Positions 52,235-60,951 of a stretch of 64,000 nt of DNA are shown piece after piece; position 1 is the first letter of the stretch; each line of letters begins with the position of its first letter. The notes under the pieces are model-generated. The model saw only the letters and a program-made list of their open reading frames with translations, made no database searches and was not told the DNA's origin. This stretch comes from JAEMQF01 sp963791595. Lineage in GTDB: Bacteria > Pseudomonadota > Gammaproteobacteria > Burkholderiales > Burkholderiaceae_C. Where the stretch lies: assembly GCA_963791595.1 (NCBI GenBank), contig CAWBTF010000033.1, forward strand, positions 124,001 through 188,000, written 5' to 3'. Made by a program: the position numbers and the translations under genes.

Positions 52235-52964
52235 TTGCACTCACTCCACTTCCTGCTCGCGGTGCTGGCCGGCACCGCATGTCTCGGCCCCGCGCGGGCG
52301 CAGGCGCCCTTGCTCACGCCGTTCCTGGCAGACTCGGCGCAGCCCCCGTCGCCATGGCATGTGCTGGGCCTGCCGCGCCAGACCAAACCGCTGACGCGAT
52401 TTTCCGTCGTCGACGTCGACGGCTTTCGCGCGCTGCGTGTCGAGGCCGAGGAGTCGTACGGCAACCTGGTGCACCTGCTGTCCGGGGTGAAGCCGGGCCT
52501 GAAACTGGCGTGGCGCTGGCGTGTCGACAAGTTGGTCGACGGCGCGAACCTGCACAAGAAGGCGGGCGACGACGTCGCGCTCAAGGTCTGCGCGTTCTTC
52601 GACGAACCTTTGGAAAGCGTGCCCTTCATCGAGCGCCAGGTGTTGCGGCTGGCGCGCTCGCAGGCAGGGCCAACCTTTGCCATCGGCGACGGTGTGTTAT
52701 GTGTGGGACGTCGACCTGCCGCGCGGAACCCTGCTCCCCAGTGCGTTCACCAAGCGGCTGCGCTACATCGTGCTGCAAAGCGGGCCTCAGCATCTGCGCC
52801 AATGGGTCGACGAGCGGCGCGACATCGGCGCCGATTTCATGAACCTGTTCGGCGCCGAGGTCAGCGCCTTGCCGCCGCTGATCGGCATCGGCGTCGGCGC
52901 GGACGCCGACAACACGCACAGCCGCAGTCTGGGGTTCGTGACCGACCTGGCGCTGCAGCCCTGA
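52235..52964 (+). CDS. DUF3047-family exported protein (frameshifted)
   Basis: About 242 residues with a signal peptide (FLLAVLAGTACLGPARAQ). DUF3047 features: WHVLGLPRQTKPLTRFSVVD, LKLAWRWRVDKLVDGANL, GDDVALKVCAFFD, and C-terminal IGIGVGADADNTHSRSLGFV. No function is established. An extra base at 52668-52671 breaks it; removal gives SQAGQPLPSATVCYVWDVDLP. The start is TTG 52235, since no ATG or GTG precedes the signal peptide in frame. It lies 16 bases after the DUF547 gene. Confidence 0.82.
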
Positions 52965-53010
52965 TGCGCGCGACTTGCATGTCGACCCCCGGTCGCGGAG
53001 TACCGCGTCC

Positions 53011-53090
53011 GCCCCAAGGGCCACAGAGGGGCCCCTTCGTGGCCCTTGGGGCGAGCAACTGTCTTCGGAACGGCCGCGCGACAGTTGCTC
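53011..53090. repeat. Two consecutive perfect hairpins between DUF3047 and the flavoprotein gene
   Basis: GCCCCAAGGGCCAC (53011-53024) pairs with GTGGCCCTTGGGGC (53039-53052), and GAGCAACTGTC (53053-53063) pairs with GACAGTTGCTC (53080-53090). The first has an inner GGGGCCCC palindrome. The two abut without a gap. There is no T-run, so they look like repeat elements or processing/attenuation structures rather than a simple terminator. Confidence 0.7.
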
Positions 53091-53112
53091 TCCTCGATTG
53101 CGAGGTCGCTGC

Positions 53113-54201
53113 ATGAAGCACCTCTTGCTGCTCGGCGGCGGGCACGCCCATGTACAAGTGCTTCAAGACATGGCGACGGAGCCACCGGCCGGCGTGAAGA
53201 TCACGCTGGTGAGCCCGTTCGCGCGGCAGTTGTATTCCGGAATGATCCCCGGCTTCGTGGCTGGCCACTACCGAGCGGACGATTGCGCGATCCCGCTCGC
53301 GCCGCTGGCCGAGCGCGCGAAGGCGCAATTTATCGAGAACTCGGCCGCGCGCCTTGACGCAGGTGCGCGCCAGGTCACGCTGGCCGATGGCCAGATTCTG
53401 AGCTACGACGCGTTGAGCATCGACACAGGCGCGGTGATGGACCGCGACGCGATCCCCGGCGCGCGCGAGCACGGCTTGTTCGTGCGGCCGATCGAACACT
53501 TCGCGCGCATGTGGGAGGCGCTGCTCGGGTTGGCCGAGCAACGCGGCTTGAGCATCGCGGTGATCGGCGCGGGCGCCGCCGGCGTGGAGCTGGCGATGGC
53601 CATTCAGCATCGGCTCGCCGACCGCGCGCGCGTCAGTCTGGTCACGGGTGGCCCGCCGCCGCTGGCCGAGTATCCGGCGGCGGTGCGGGTGCGCGCCAAG
53701 GCCGCGCTGCGGCGCCTGAACGTCACCGTGCTCGAAGACGCGTGCACGTCGATCACGCAGCAGCATGTGCTGCTCGGCAGCGGCACGCGGCTGCAATGCG
53801 ACGCACCGGTGCTGGCGATCGGCGCGAGCGCGCCGCGGTGGCTGGTGGACAGCGGCCTGGCGCTCGACGCGCGCGGTTTCATCGCCACCTCGGCGACGTT
53901 GCAGAGCACCTCGCACGCGGAAGTATTTGCCGCCGGCGACGTGGCCTCCAACCTGGCGTTGCAGCGGCCCAAGAGCGGCGTGTTCGCGGTGCGCGCCGGG
54001 CCGGCGCTGGCGCTGAACCTGCGCCGATTCCTGGGCGGCGGCATGCTCGAGGAACATCTGCCGAAGCCGCGCTCGCTGAACCTGCTCGCCTGCGGCCGGC
54101 GCTGCGCAATCGTGTCCTGGGGCAACTGGTCGGCGCAGGGTTGGTGGGCCTGGGTCTGGAAAGACCGGATCGACCGGAAGTTCGTCGCGAAGTACCGTTG
54201 A
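53113..54201 (+). CDS. FAD-dependent pyridine nucleotide oxidoreductase (NDH-2/SelD-N-terminal type)
   Basis: A 362-residue flavoprotein beginning KHLLLLGGGHAHVQVLQDMA, the start typical of the FAD domain fused to selenophosphate synthetase in some bacteria and of type II NADH dehydrogenases. Second nucleotide motif IGAGAAGVELAMAI near residue 155 and AEVFAAGDVASNL near 280. No redox disulfide. No selD or selenium gene lies nearby, so selenium metabolism is not supported. It may pass electrons from NAD(P)H to quinone or to an envelope partner in this cluster. Confidence 0.85.
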   Translation: MKHLLLLGGGHAHVQVLQDMATEPPAGVKITLVSPFARQLYSGMIPGFVAGHYRADDCAIPLAPLAERAKAQFIENSAARLDAGARQVTLADGQILSYDALSIDTGAVMDRDAIPGAREHGLFVRPIEHFARMWEALLGLAEQRGLSIAVIGAGAAGVELAMAIQHRLADRARVSLVTGGPPPLAEYPAAVRVRAKAALRRLNVTVLEDACTSITQQHVLLGSGTRLQCDAPVLAIGASAPRWLVDSGLALDARGFIATSATLQSTSHAEVFAAGDVASNLALQRPKSGVFAVRAGPALALNLRRFLGGGMLEEHLPKPRSLNLLACGRRCAIVSWGNWSAQGWWAWVWKDRIDRKFVAKYR

Positions 54202-54234
54202 ACGCGGCGTTGGCCCGGCGCTTGCCTGAACGCG

Positions 54235-55080
54235 TCAGTCGCGCGGCTTGAAGTCGATTTCGATCACCGGGGGAACGCGCCCGTCCACGTCGCGCGGCAG
54301 GACTTCCGTCTTGTCGATCGCGCGCAGCACCGCGTCGTCCCAGGCCTTGCTGCCGCTGCTCTTCAGCAGCTTGCGCGCGACGATGGTTCCGTCGGGCGCG
54401 AGCCGGACTTCGACGGTGGCGACCGGGTCGCCGTTGATTGTCTCCGTCAGCACGATGTTGGGTTTGATGCGGGCCTTGATGCGCCCGGCGTAACCCGCCG
54501 AGGGCCCGGCACTTTGCGCCGCGGTTCCCGGCGTGGTGCCGGCCGCGGTGGCGCCGGCCTGGCCGAGCATTCGCTTGATGTTCGCCTGGCGCTGGGCTTC
54601 CACGGCTTCGGCCTCTTTCTCGACGCGTTCCTTCTCGGCCTGTTCCTGCTTCTTGCGCTCGGCCGCGGCGCGCTCCTGCTCGCGCTTGGCGGCTTCGCGT
54701 TTGGCTTCTTCGCGCTTGGCTTCCTCTCGTTTCGCAGCTTCGCGCTTCATTTCGGCCTCTCGCCGCGCCTTCTCAATCGCGATCTGCGCGTCGGGAACGA
54801 CCTCCGGAACCGGCACCGGCTTCGGCGCGGGCGGCGGCGGGAGCGGTTTGCTCTCCACCACCGGCGGCGGCGGTGGCGGGGGAGGCAGCGCGGCGACTTG
54901 CGGAACCGCTGCCCAGAGTTCGGCTTCCACCGAGTCGGGCGTGCTCGATCGCCAGGACACGCTGAACGCGAGTGCGACGACGAGCAAGGCATGCGCGAAC
55001 AGCGCCAGCACCATGCCCACGCCCATGCCGGCCGGGCGCTGCGGCAGGAAGGCGTCGCGGGGCAGGGCAGCAGCAGTCAC
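54235..55080 (-). CDS. tolA: TolA-type envelope-spanning protein
   Basis: A 281-residue TolA/TonB-like protein. One N-terminal membrane anchor (VGMVLALFAHALLVVALAF), a proline-rich linker (PPPPPPPPVV), a long charged helix of KREEAKREEAKREAAKREQE type from about 100 to 165, and a C-terminal TonB-like domain (PNIVLTETINGDPVATVEV, LLKSSGSKAWDDAVLRAI). It links the TolQR motor to the outer membrane. Start GTG 55080 lies two bases after the tolR stop. tolB and pal are not downstream; a convergent flavoprotein gene is. Confidence 0.9.
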   Translation of the reverse strand: MTAAALPRDAFLPQRPAGMGVGMVLALFAHALLVVALAFSVSWRSSTPDSVEAELWAAVPQVAALPPPPPPPPVVESKPLPPPPAPKPVPVPEVVPDAQIAIEKARREAEMKREAAKREEAKREEAKREAAKREQERAAAERKKQEQAEKERVEKEAEAVEAQRQANIKRMLGQAGATAAGTTPGTAAQSAGPSAGYAGRIKARIKPNIVLTETINGDPVATVEVRLAPDGTIVARKLLKSSGSKAWDDAVLRAIDKTEVLPRDVDGRVPPVIEIDFKPRD

Positions 55081-55082
55081 GC

Positions 55083-55511
55083 TCAGCTCGGATTCTGTTT
55101 GACCGACAAGCCGACACGCTGGATGCCAGCGCGCTGCAAGATGTCCATCACTTTCACGACGGCTTCGTATTTCACCGCGCGGTCGGCTGAGATCACGACG
55201 GGTGTCGCGGCGTTGCCCGCCTGCGCGGTGCGGACCCGAGCCGCGAGGTTTTGCAGGTTCACGGCTGCCGGGTCCTTGCCGTCGATGCGCAGGCGCAGCG
55301 TCTCGTCGCTTCCCACAGTGAGCTCGACCACGTGCTCCGGGCGCTGCTTGCTCTTGCCCACGCTGGGCAGGTCGACGACGCCGGTGGTGATGAGCGGCGC
55401 CGTCACCATGAAGATGATGAGCAGCACCAGCATCACGTCGATGAAGGGCACCATGTTGATCTCGCTGATGGTGCGGCGCCTTGCACCGCCGCGCTGGCTG
55501 ACGGCGGGCAT
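55083..55511 (-). CDS. tolR: TolR/ExbD-family motor subunit
   Basis: A 142-residue ExbD/TolR protein: a cytoplasmic basic N-terminus, one membrane helix holding the essential proton-carrying aspartate (INMVPFIDVMLVLLIIFMV), and a periplasmic domain (VVISADRAVKYEAVVKVMDI). With TolQ it converts proton flow to movement of TolA in cell-envelope constriction. It lies 10 bases after tolQ and 2 bases before tolA, consistent with one operon. Confidence 0.93.
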   Translation of the reverse strand: MPAVSQRGGARRRTISEINMVPFIDVMLVLLIIFMVTAPLITTGVVDLPSVGKSKQRPEHVVELTVGSDETLRLRIDGKDPAAVNLQNLAARVRTAQAGNAATPVVISADRAVKYEAVVKVMDILQRAGIQRVGLSVKQNPS

Positions 55512-55521
55512 GGTCAGAGCC

Positions 55522-56211
55522 TCACTTCGACGCCGCCGCGGGAACGCCCGCGTTGCGCTGCAGGATGTTGGAGAACTCTTCGATGAACGACTCGAGCTGG
55601 ATCGCGATGCGGTCGATGTCGCGCGCGAAGCGGTTGTACGCGATCACCGCGGGAATCGCCGCGAACAGGCCGATCGCGGTGGCGACCAGCGCCTCGGCGA
55701 TGCCGGGCGCGACGGTGGCGAGCGTCACCTGCTGCATGTTCGACAGGCCGACGAACGCGTGCATGATGCCCCACACCGTGCCGAACAGGCCGACATAGGG
55801 CGACACCGAGCCGACCGAGGCGAGGAACGACAGGTTCGACTCGATCGTGTCGAGCTCGCGCTGAAAGCTCGCGCGCATCGCGCGGCGCGAACCGTCGAGC
55901 AACGCGCCGGTGTCGGCGACGCGGCGTTCGCGCAGCTTCAGGAATTCGCGCATGCCGGTGGCGAAGATGCGCTCCATCGGCGCGCCCTCCTTGCGCTTGC
56001 CGGCTTCGCTGAACAGCTCGTTGAGGTTCTTGCCGGCCCAGAATTCGCGCTCGAACTCTTCATTCGCCGAGCGCACCTTGCGCAGCCCGAAGAGCTTGCC
56101 GAAGATCACGGTCCAGCTCGCCAGCGAGGCGAGCATCAGCCCGGCCATGACGAGTTGCACGACCAGGCTGGCGTGCATCACGAGAGTAAGAATCGACAGG
56201 TTCTGGTCCAT
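55522..56211 (-). CDS. tolQ: TolQ/ExbB-family motor subunit
   Basis: A 229-residue protein with three membrane helices. The MotA/ExbB signature is present: SVSPYVGLFGTVWGIMHAFVGL, and LVATAIGLFAAIPAVIAYNRFARDID in the last two helices. The start MDQNLSILTLVMHASLVVQL is typical of TolQ. The usual upstream ybgC thioesterase gene is absent; a TssQ-type lipoprotein gene lies 186 bases upstream on the same strand instead. Confidence 0.93.
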   Translation of the reverse strand: MDQNLSILTLVMHASLVVQLVMAGLMLASLASWTVIFGKLFGLRKVRSANEEFEREFWAGKNLNELFSEAGKRKEGAPMERIFATGMREFLKLRERRVADTGALLDGSRRAMRASFQRELDTIESNLSFLASVGSVSPYVGLFGTVWGIMHAFVGLSNMQQVTLATVAPGIAEALVATAIGLFAAIPAVIAYNRFARDIDRIAIQLESFIEEFSNILQRNAGVPAAASK

Positions 56212-56397
56212 GCAGTGTGCTTTGCGGGGGTGTGGCGGGCAGTGGTGACGGCTCGGGGAGATGTACTCAGACCACTGGGGCGTTGCGGGCCGCCATTCTG
56301 CACCGGGGCTCGATTGTGATCGAGGTGCGCCGCGTATCCGGTTGAACCGGCCTCGTGGCGCGATCGCGCGCGCCTGCGGCGCGCAGCGCCCGGGGCT

Positions 56398-56805
56398 TCA
56401 CGGCCGCACGCGTTTGTAGACCTCGCCCCAGCTCGGGTGGCCCGCTTCGGATTTGCTGAGCGTGAAGGCCGGGTCGGCCAGGCGCGCGGCGCGAAACTGG
56501 GCCTCGCATTCCACCGTTCGGTTGCTCGTGCAGTAAATGAACGCCAGGTGCTTGTGCGCCGCGGCGCGGTCCCTCGACGATGCAAGCCGCAAGTTCAGGG
56601 CCTCGAGAAGCTGCTTCTGCGCTTCCGCGTACTGCGCGTCGTCGTAGGCGCGCAGGCCCGCGAGCAGCGCCCTTTCGGCGGGCCTGGCCACCAGGTCGAC
56701 GAGCGCGGTGGGCGCCGGTGCGGTTTGCGCACACGCTGCCAGCAGGGCGGCTGCGAACAGCGCAAGCGCCGCCGGGGCGGCACCGAATGTCCCGAGCCGA
56801 TTCAT
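56398..56805 (-). CDS. TssQ-family (type VI secretion-associated) lipoprotein
   Basis: A 135-residue lipoprotein with lipobox ALLAACAQ and a tetratricopeptide-like body (LLAGLRAYDDAQYAEAQKQL, AAAHKHLAFIYCTSNRTVEC, ending GHPSWGEVYKRVRP). This matches TssQ, described as a T6SS-associated lipoprotein in Burkholderiales, although no T6SS structural gene is in the window. Its ATG overlaps the stop of the kinase gene (ATGA), so kinase and lipoprotein are translationally coupled. Confidence 0.8.
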   Translation of the reverse strand: MNRLGTFGAAPAALALFAAALLAACAQTAPAPTALVDLVARPAERALLAGLRAYDDAQYAEAQKQLLEALNLRLASSRDRAAAHKHLAFIYCTSNRTVECEAQFRAARLADPAFTLSKSEAGHPSWGEVYKRVRP

Positions 56806-58502
56806 GAACCGAACTTGTGCTTGATGGCCAAGGTATGTCCGGGCGTCACCGTCACCGTCGTGTGGAACGGCGGGAAATCGGCGTTGCGGATCGTGATCTG
56901 GTGTTTGCCTTCGTCCAAGCTCAGCTCGGTCAGCGGCGGTGCGGTGCCGGCCGGACGGCCGTCCACTTCAACCTGACCCCAGGGGCTCACGGCCAGGCGC
57001 ACGATGCCGGGCGCCTTCACCGCCGCGACGGTCTTGGCGGCCTCGGTTCCCTGGGACTTGGCGTCGCGCGGTTCGCGCTGTCGGGTCTTGTCGGCAGCGA
57101 CGGGCTTGGCAGCGGGCGCCTTGGACTTTGCTTGGTTTTCCTTGCGCGCGTCTGCCTTGGCGGGCGGCGGGGTGCGAGCGGCATCACGGGCGGCCGCGGA
57201 GGGTGAGGCCAGTGAAGAGCTTGGCAATGCGGCCGCAGGTTCGGGCGCAACCGGCTCAGCGGCCTGCGGCGCCGCGGCTGCCACTGTGGCCCCGGCCCCC
57301 GTGCCGAGCGGCGCTGGCGCCGCGGCAGCCGGTGGGTCGACCGGGCGCGCACTGAGCACCGGCGCGGGTTCGCGCGCTGACTTGTCCATGACCTTGGCCA
57401 TGTACAGCGCGGCCAGGCCCAGCACCACGGCCGCGGCGGCGCTGCCCGCCCAGGCCAGCCAGGCGGGGCGCCGTGCGGGCGCGGGAGCCTCGGGTTCGGC
57501 GCCGCCGTCGTTGTCGTCGAGCCAATGGCGCAGTTCGCGCGAGAACGTGCGCGCCGAGCGGTAGCGCTGCTCCGGGTCTTTCACCATCGCGCGCGCCGCG
57601 ATCTGCGCCAGTGCGTGCGGTACGCGCCGGTCCACTTCGTCGGCCAACGGCGGCTCGTGTTCGATCACCGATTGCGAGATTTCGGCCAGCGTCGTGCCGC
57701 GAAAGGGTTTCTGGTCGGTGAGCAGCTCGTACAGAACGACGCCGAGCGAAAACACGTCGGCGCGGCGGTCCACGGTCTGGTGGCGCGCTTGTTCGGGCGC
57801 CATGTAGTAGGGCGAGCCGGCGGCGATTTCCCCGGCGCCTTCGTGGCGGTGCGCAACGCGCGCGATGCCGAAGTCGAGCATGCGCGGCTGGGTGCGGCCG
57901 ACCATGAAGATGTTGGCCGGCTTCACGTCGCGGTGCACGACGCCCTTGCTGTGCGCGTAGGCCAGCGCGTCGGCAACGCGGCGCACGATCAGCGCCGCCT
58001 GTTCGGGCGTGGGTCGCCAGCCTTCCTGGCGCAATTGGCGCAAATCGCGGCCCTTCAGCAGCTCCATCGCGATGTAGGCGCTGTTGTCGCTGGTGCCCGC
58101 GTCGAACACGGTGACGATGTGCGGGTGGCTCAGGCCCGCGGCGGCGCGCGCCTCGTTCAGGAACAGCGCGTTGAACGATTCGCGCTCCTCGGCCGAGAGT
58201 TCGAGGTTCAGCGTCTTGATCGCGATCAGCCGCGACAGCAGCGGGTCGTGCGCCGCATAGACGGTGCCCAGGCCCCCTTCACCGATGCGGTACTTCAGCG
58301 CATAGCGGCCGATGTGCCCGATGGTGGGCATCTGCTCTTCCGACTGCGCATCCGGATTGGTGGCGAACGCGGCCGCCGGACCCTTGGGCAAGCCGATGCC
58401 CGAGTCGGCCCACAACTCGATGTTGGAGTCGACCGCGGTTTGCTTGGGGTCCGGTTCGGGCGGGTAGGCGGCTGGAACGGTGGGGGCGCCGAAATCAATC
58501 AC
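56802..58502 (-). CDS. Membrane Ser/Thr protein kinase with C-terminal PEGA domain
   Basis: A 566-residue Hanks-type kinase. Glycine loop IGEGGLGTVYAAHDP, Lys96 (LIAIKTLNL), HRDVKPANI with catalytic Asp192, DFG at 210-212 and MAPEQ are all intact. A membrane helix near residue 350 (LAWAGSAAAAVVLGLAALYM) leads to a long Ala/Pro-rich periplasmic linker and a PEGA domain (VSPWGQVEVDGRPAGTAPPL). Such kinases often sit with TssQ and can regulate type VI secretion. Start GTG 58502. The substrate is unknown; the adjacent tolQRA is a possible but untested target. Confidence 0.92.
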   Translation of the reverse strand: MIDFGAPTVPAAYPPEPDPKQTAVDSNIELWADSGIGLPKGPAAAFATNPDAQSEEQMPTIGHIGRYALKYRIGEGGLGTVYAAHDPLLSRLIAIKTLNLELSAEERESFNALFLNEARAAAGLSHPHIVTVFDAGTSDNSAYIAMELLKGRDLRQLRQEGWRPTPEQAALIVRRVADALAYAHSKGVVHRDVKPANIFMVGRTQPRMLDFGIARVAHRHEGAGEIAAGSPYYMAPEQARHQTVDRRADVFSLGVVLYELLTDQKPFRGTTLAEISQSVIEHEPPLADEVDRRVPHALAQIAARAMVKDPEQRYRSARTFSRELRHWLDDNDGGAEPEAPAPARRPAWLAWAGSAAAAVVLGLAALYMAKVMDKSAREPAPVLSARPVDPPAAAAPAPLGTGAGATVAAAAPQAAEPVAPEPAAALPSSSLASPSAAARDAARTPPPAKADARKENQAKSKAPAAKPVAADKTRQREPRDAKSQGTEAAKTVAAVKAPGIVRLAVSPWGQVEVDGRPAGTAPPLTELSLDEGKHQITIRNADFPPFHTTVTVTPGHTLAIKHKFGS

Positions 58503-58618
58503 CGCGCAACTTTAGTCGACCTCGCCTTGGGCACCGTGCGCAAAATCACACACTTTGTGCCATACGTAACGATGACGAACAAATCGGACGTCGCCGTGAT
58601 CCGCTTGTTTCGGGCCGG

Positions 58619-58640
58619 CCGCGGCGGCCCAACGCCGCGG
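58619..58640 (-). terminator. Hairpin downstream of the aminotransferase gene
   Basis: CCGCGGCG (58619-58626), a 6-base loop and CGCCGCGG (58633-58640) form a perfect 8-bp GC stem 18 bases past the aminotransferase stop. There is no T-tract on the minus strand, so intrinsic termination is only a possibility. Confidence 0.35.
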
Positions 58641-58657
58641 TGCATGTGGCTTGCGGT

Positions 58658-59847
58658 TCAAGCGCCTTGGGCAAGCGCCGCTTCGAGCCGGGCCACGGCG
58701 CCGCGCAGCTGCGCCATCGAACTGGCGAACGACAGGCGCACGAAACGCTGCGCGGCGTGCGGCCCGAAGTCGCGGCCCGGGGTCAGCGCGACATGGGCGC
58801 GGCGCATGACGTCGAACACGAAGTCCCAGCTGCTGGCGCTGTAGCGCGAGCAGTCGGCCCAGGCGTAGAACGCGCCGTCCGGGACCACGGGCACGTGCAG
58901 GCCCAGGCCTTGCAGCGCCGGCACGATGTAGTCGCGGCGCTCGCGGAACTGGTCGCGGCGCCGTTCGTACTCGGCGATCGATTCCGGCTCGAAGCACGCC
59001 AACGCGGCGCGCTGCGCGAGGGTCGAGGCGCAGATGTAGAGGTTTTGCGCGAGCCGCTCGATCTGCGGCACGAGGGCCGGCGGAACCACCATCCAGCCCA
59101 GGCGCCAGCCGGTCATGCTGAAGTACTTGGAGAAGCTGTTGATCGAGATCACGTCGTCACCGAAGGCGAGTGCGCTGCCGCCGAAACGCGCGTCGTAGCT
59201 CAGGCCGAGGTAGATTTCATCGACGATCGTGAAGCCGCCGCGCTCGCGCACGGCCTCGACGATGCCGCGCATCTCGAGTCGGGTCGATCGACGTGCCGGT
59301 GGGGTTGCTCGGGCGAGGCGAGCAGCACGCCGCGGGTGCGCGGGCTCCAGGCCTGCTCGATCGCGGCGCGGCTGAGCTGAAAGCGCTGCTCAGCTGTCGT
59401 GGGCAACAGCACCGCGGTGCCGTCCGCGGCGGCGACGAAGTGCCGGTTGCACGGGTAGCTCGGGTCGGGCATCAGGACTTGATCGCCCTGTTCGATCAGC
59501 GCCAGGCAGGCCAATTGCAAGGCCGCCGACGCACCCGCGGTGACGACGATGCGCGCCGGATCGACATCCACGCCGAAGCGCGTGCCGTACCAGCGCGCGA
59601 TGCGCTCGCGCAGCTCGGGCAGGCCGGTGGCGTCGGTGTACTGGGTGCGGCCGTCGCGCAGCGCTGCTTCAGCGGCGCGTTGCACCGCGGGCGGTGCGGT
59701 GAAGTCGGGTTCGCCGATGTTCAGAAAGATCATCGGCGAGTCCGCGCACGCCGGGCTGCGCGCCAGCTCGGCCGCGGCCTTGGCGCACTCCATCACGTAG
59801 AACGGCTCGATGTGAGCCATGCGCGAAGCGAGCTTCACGCGGCGCAC
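58658..59847 (-). CDS. PLP-dependent aminotransferase class I/II (two frame changes)
   Basis: About 395 residues, fold type I. MIFLNIGEPDF, TAGASAALQLACLA, DPSYPCNRHF, the PLP lysine in SFSKYFSMTGWRLGW and the C-terminal arginine in RFVRLSFASS are present. Two clustered extra bases break it: near 59308-59311 (giving LLASPSNPTGTSIDP) and 59274-59277 (giving DPTEMRGIV). The start is GTG 59847 or, more likely by family alignment, ATG 59820 (MAHIEPFYVME). It follows nusB in the rib-nusB order common in Burkholderiales. Amino-donor specificity is not evident. Confidence 0.9.
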
Positions 59848-59892
59848 CCGCCCGGAGCGCGATCGATCGCACGGCCTACCCCCGCTGCGCGC

Positions 59893-60440
59893 TCAGCGCG
59901 CACGGCCACGCGCTGCCTGCACTTCGTGCGGCCGCAACTGCGCGGCGGCCTTGTCGAGAACGCCGTTCACGTACTTGTGGCCGTCGGTGCCGCCGAAGCC
60001 CTTCGCGAGCTCGACCGCCTCGTTGATCGCGACCTTGTAGGGAACGTCCAGGCAGTGCTGCAATTCGTAGGCGCCGATCATCAGCAGCGCGTGCTCCACC
60101 GGCGACAGGCGCGTCGCGACCCGGTCCAGGTGCTGGGCGAGCATCGCGTCGATGTCGGCCGCCTGCGCGATGCAGCCGCGCAACAGCACTTCGAAGTGCG
60201 CGACATCGCATTTGGAGAAACCGTCTTGTTCGCGCATGTGGGCCTCGATGTCGCCGACCGCGGTTCCGGCGACGAGCCATTCGTACAGGCCTTGCATCGC
60301 GCTTTCGCGCGAGCGGCGCCGCGCCGATTTCGGCGCGATGCGCTTGCGCGGCGCCGCGGTACCGGCGGCATCGCCGGCGACAGCGGAGGTACCAGCCGTG
60401 CCGGCAGGCCCCGTGGGGTTTCGGGAGCAGCGTCGGCCAT
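59893..60440 (-). CDS. nusB: Transcription antitermination factor NusB (uncertain N-terminus)
   Basis: The conserved body starts RRRSRESAMQGLYEWLVAG and runs through LSPVEHALLMIGAYELQH, VPYKVAINEAVELAKGFGGTDGHKYVNGVLD, as in NusB, which acts with NusE and NusG in rRNA antitermination. The usual start, ATG 60440, overlaps the ribH stop (TGATG). From there the Ala/Pro-rich leader (ADAAPETP) is out of frame with the body by two bases. Either one C is missing in the CCCC run near 60419, or two bases are extra. In the body frame the first ATG is at 60297, which would cut off the basic N-terminal tail. Confidence 0.9.
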
Positions 60441-60904
60441 CAGCTCAGGTCTTCGATCAGGTTCGCCATCTCGACCGCGACGCGCGCCGCGTCGCGCCCC
60501 TTTTCCTCGGCACGCGCCCAGGCCTGCGCTTCGTTCTCGACAGTGAGGATGGCATTGGCGATCGGAATGTCCTGGTCCAGCGACACGCGCATCACGCCCG
60601 CGCCGCTCTGGTCGGCGACGAGTTCGAAGTGATAGGTCTCGCCGCGGATCACGCAGCCGATCGCGATCAGCGCGTCGAAGTCGTCGGTCTGCGCCAGTGC
60701 CGCGAGCGCGATCGGCAGTTCGAGCGCACCAGGCACCGTGATGTGCCGCACATGCCGGTCTTCCACGCCGGCGGCGCGCAACTCTTCGCGGCACGCCTGC
60801 GTCAGGCGATCGGTGATGGAGCGGTTGAAGCGCGCTTGCGCGATGCCGATGCGCAAGTCCTGCCCGTTCAATTCAATGTCGCTGGTTTTGTCGGCGGCTT
60901 GCAT
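60440..60904 (-). CDS. ribH: 6,7-dimethyl-8-ribityllumazine synthase
   Basis: A 154-residue lumazine synthase. IGIAQARFNRSITDRL (substrate-binding Phe-Asn), VPGALELPIALAAL, IAIGCVIRGETYHFE and the late VSLDQDIPIANAILTVEN are diagnostic; the catalytic histidine in TYHFE is present. It condenses the ribityl pyrimidine with dihydroxybutanone phosphate. ATG 60904 was chosen over upstream starts because the family begins here. Its stop overlaps the nusB start. Confidence 0.95.
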   Translation of the reverse strand: MQAADKTSDIELNGQDLRIGIAQARFNRSITDRLTQACREELRAAGVEDRHVRHITVPGALELPIALAALAQTDDFDALIAIGCVIRGETYHFELVADQSGAGVMRVSLDQDIPIANAILTVENEAQAWARAEEKGRDAARVAVEMANLIEDLS

Positions 60905-60951
60905 GGTCGATGGGTTGGCGTTGTCGCAGGGGTGGTCGGGCACCGAGGCGC

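Noticed and set aside
53113..54201. Selenophosphate synthetase-linked system
   Set aside because: Only the FAD domain resembles the SelD N-terminal fusion; no selD, selA or selB gene lies in the window.
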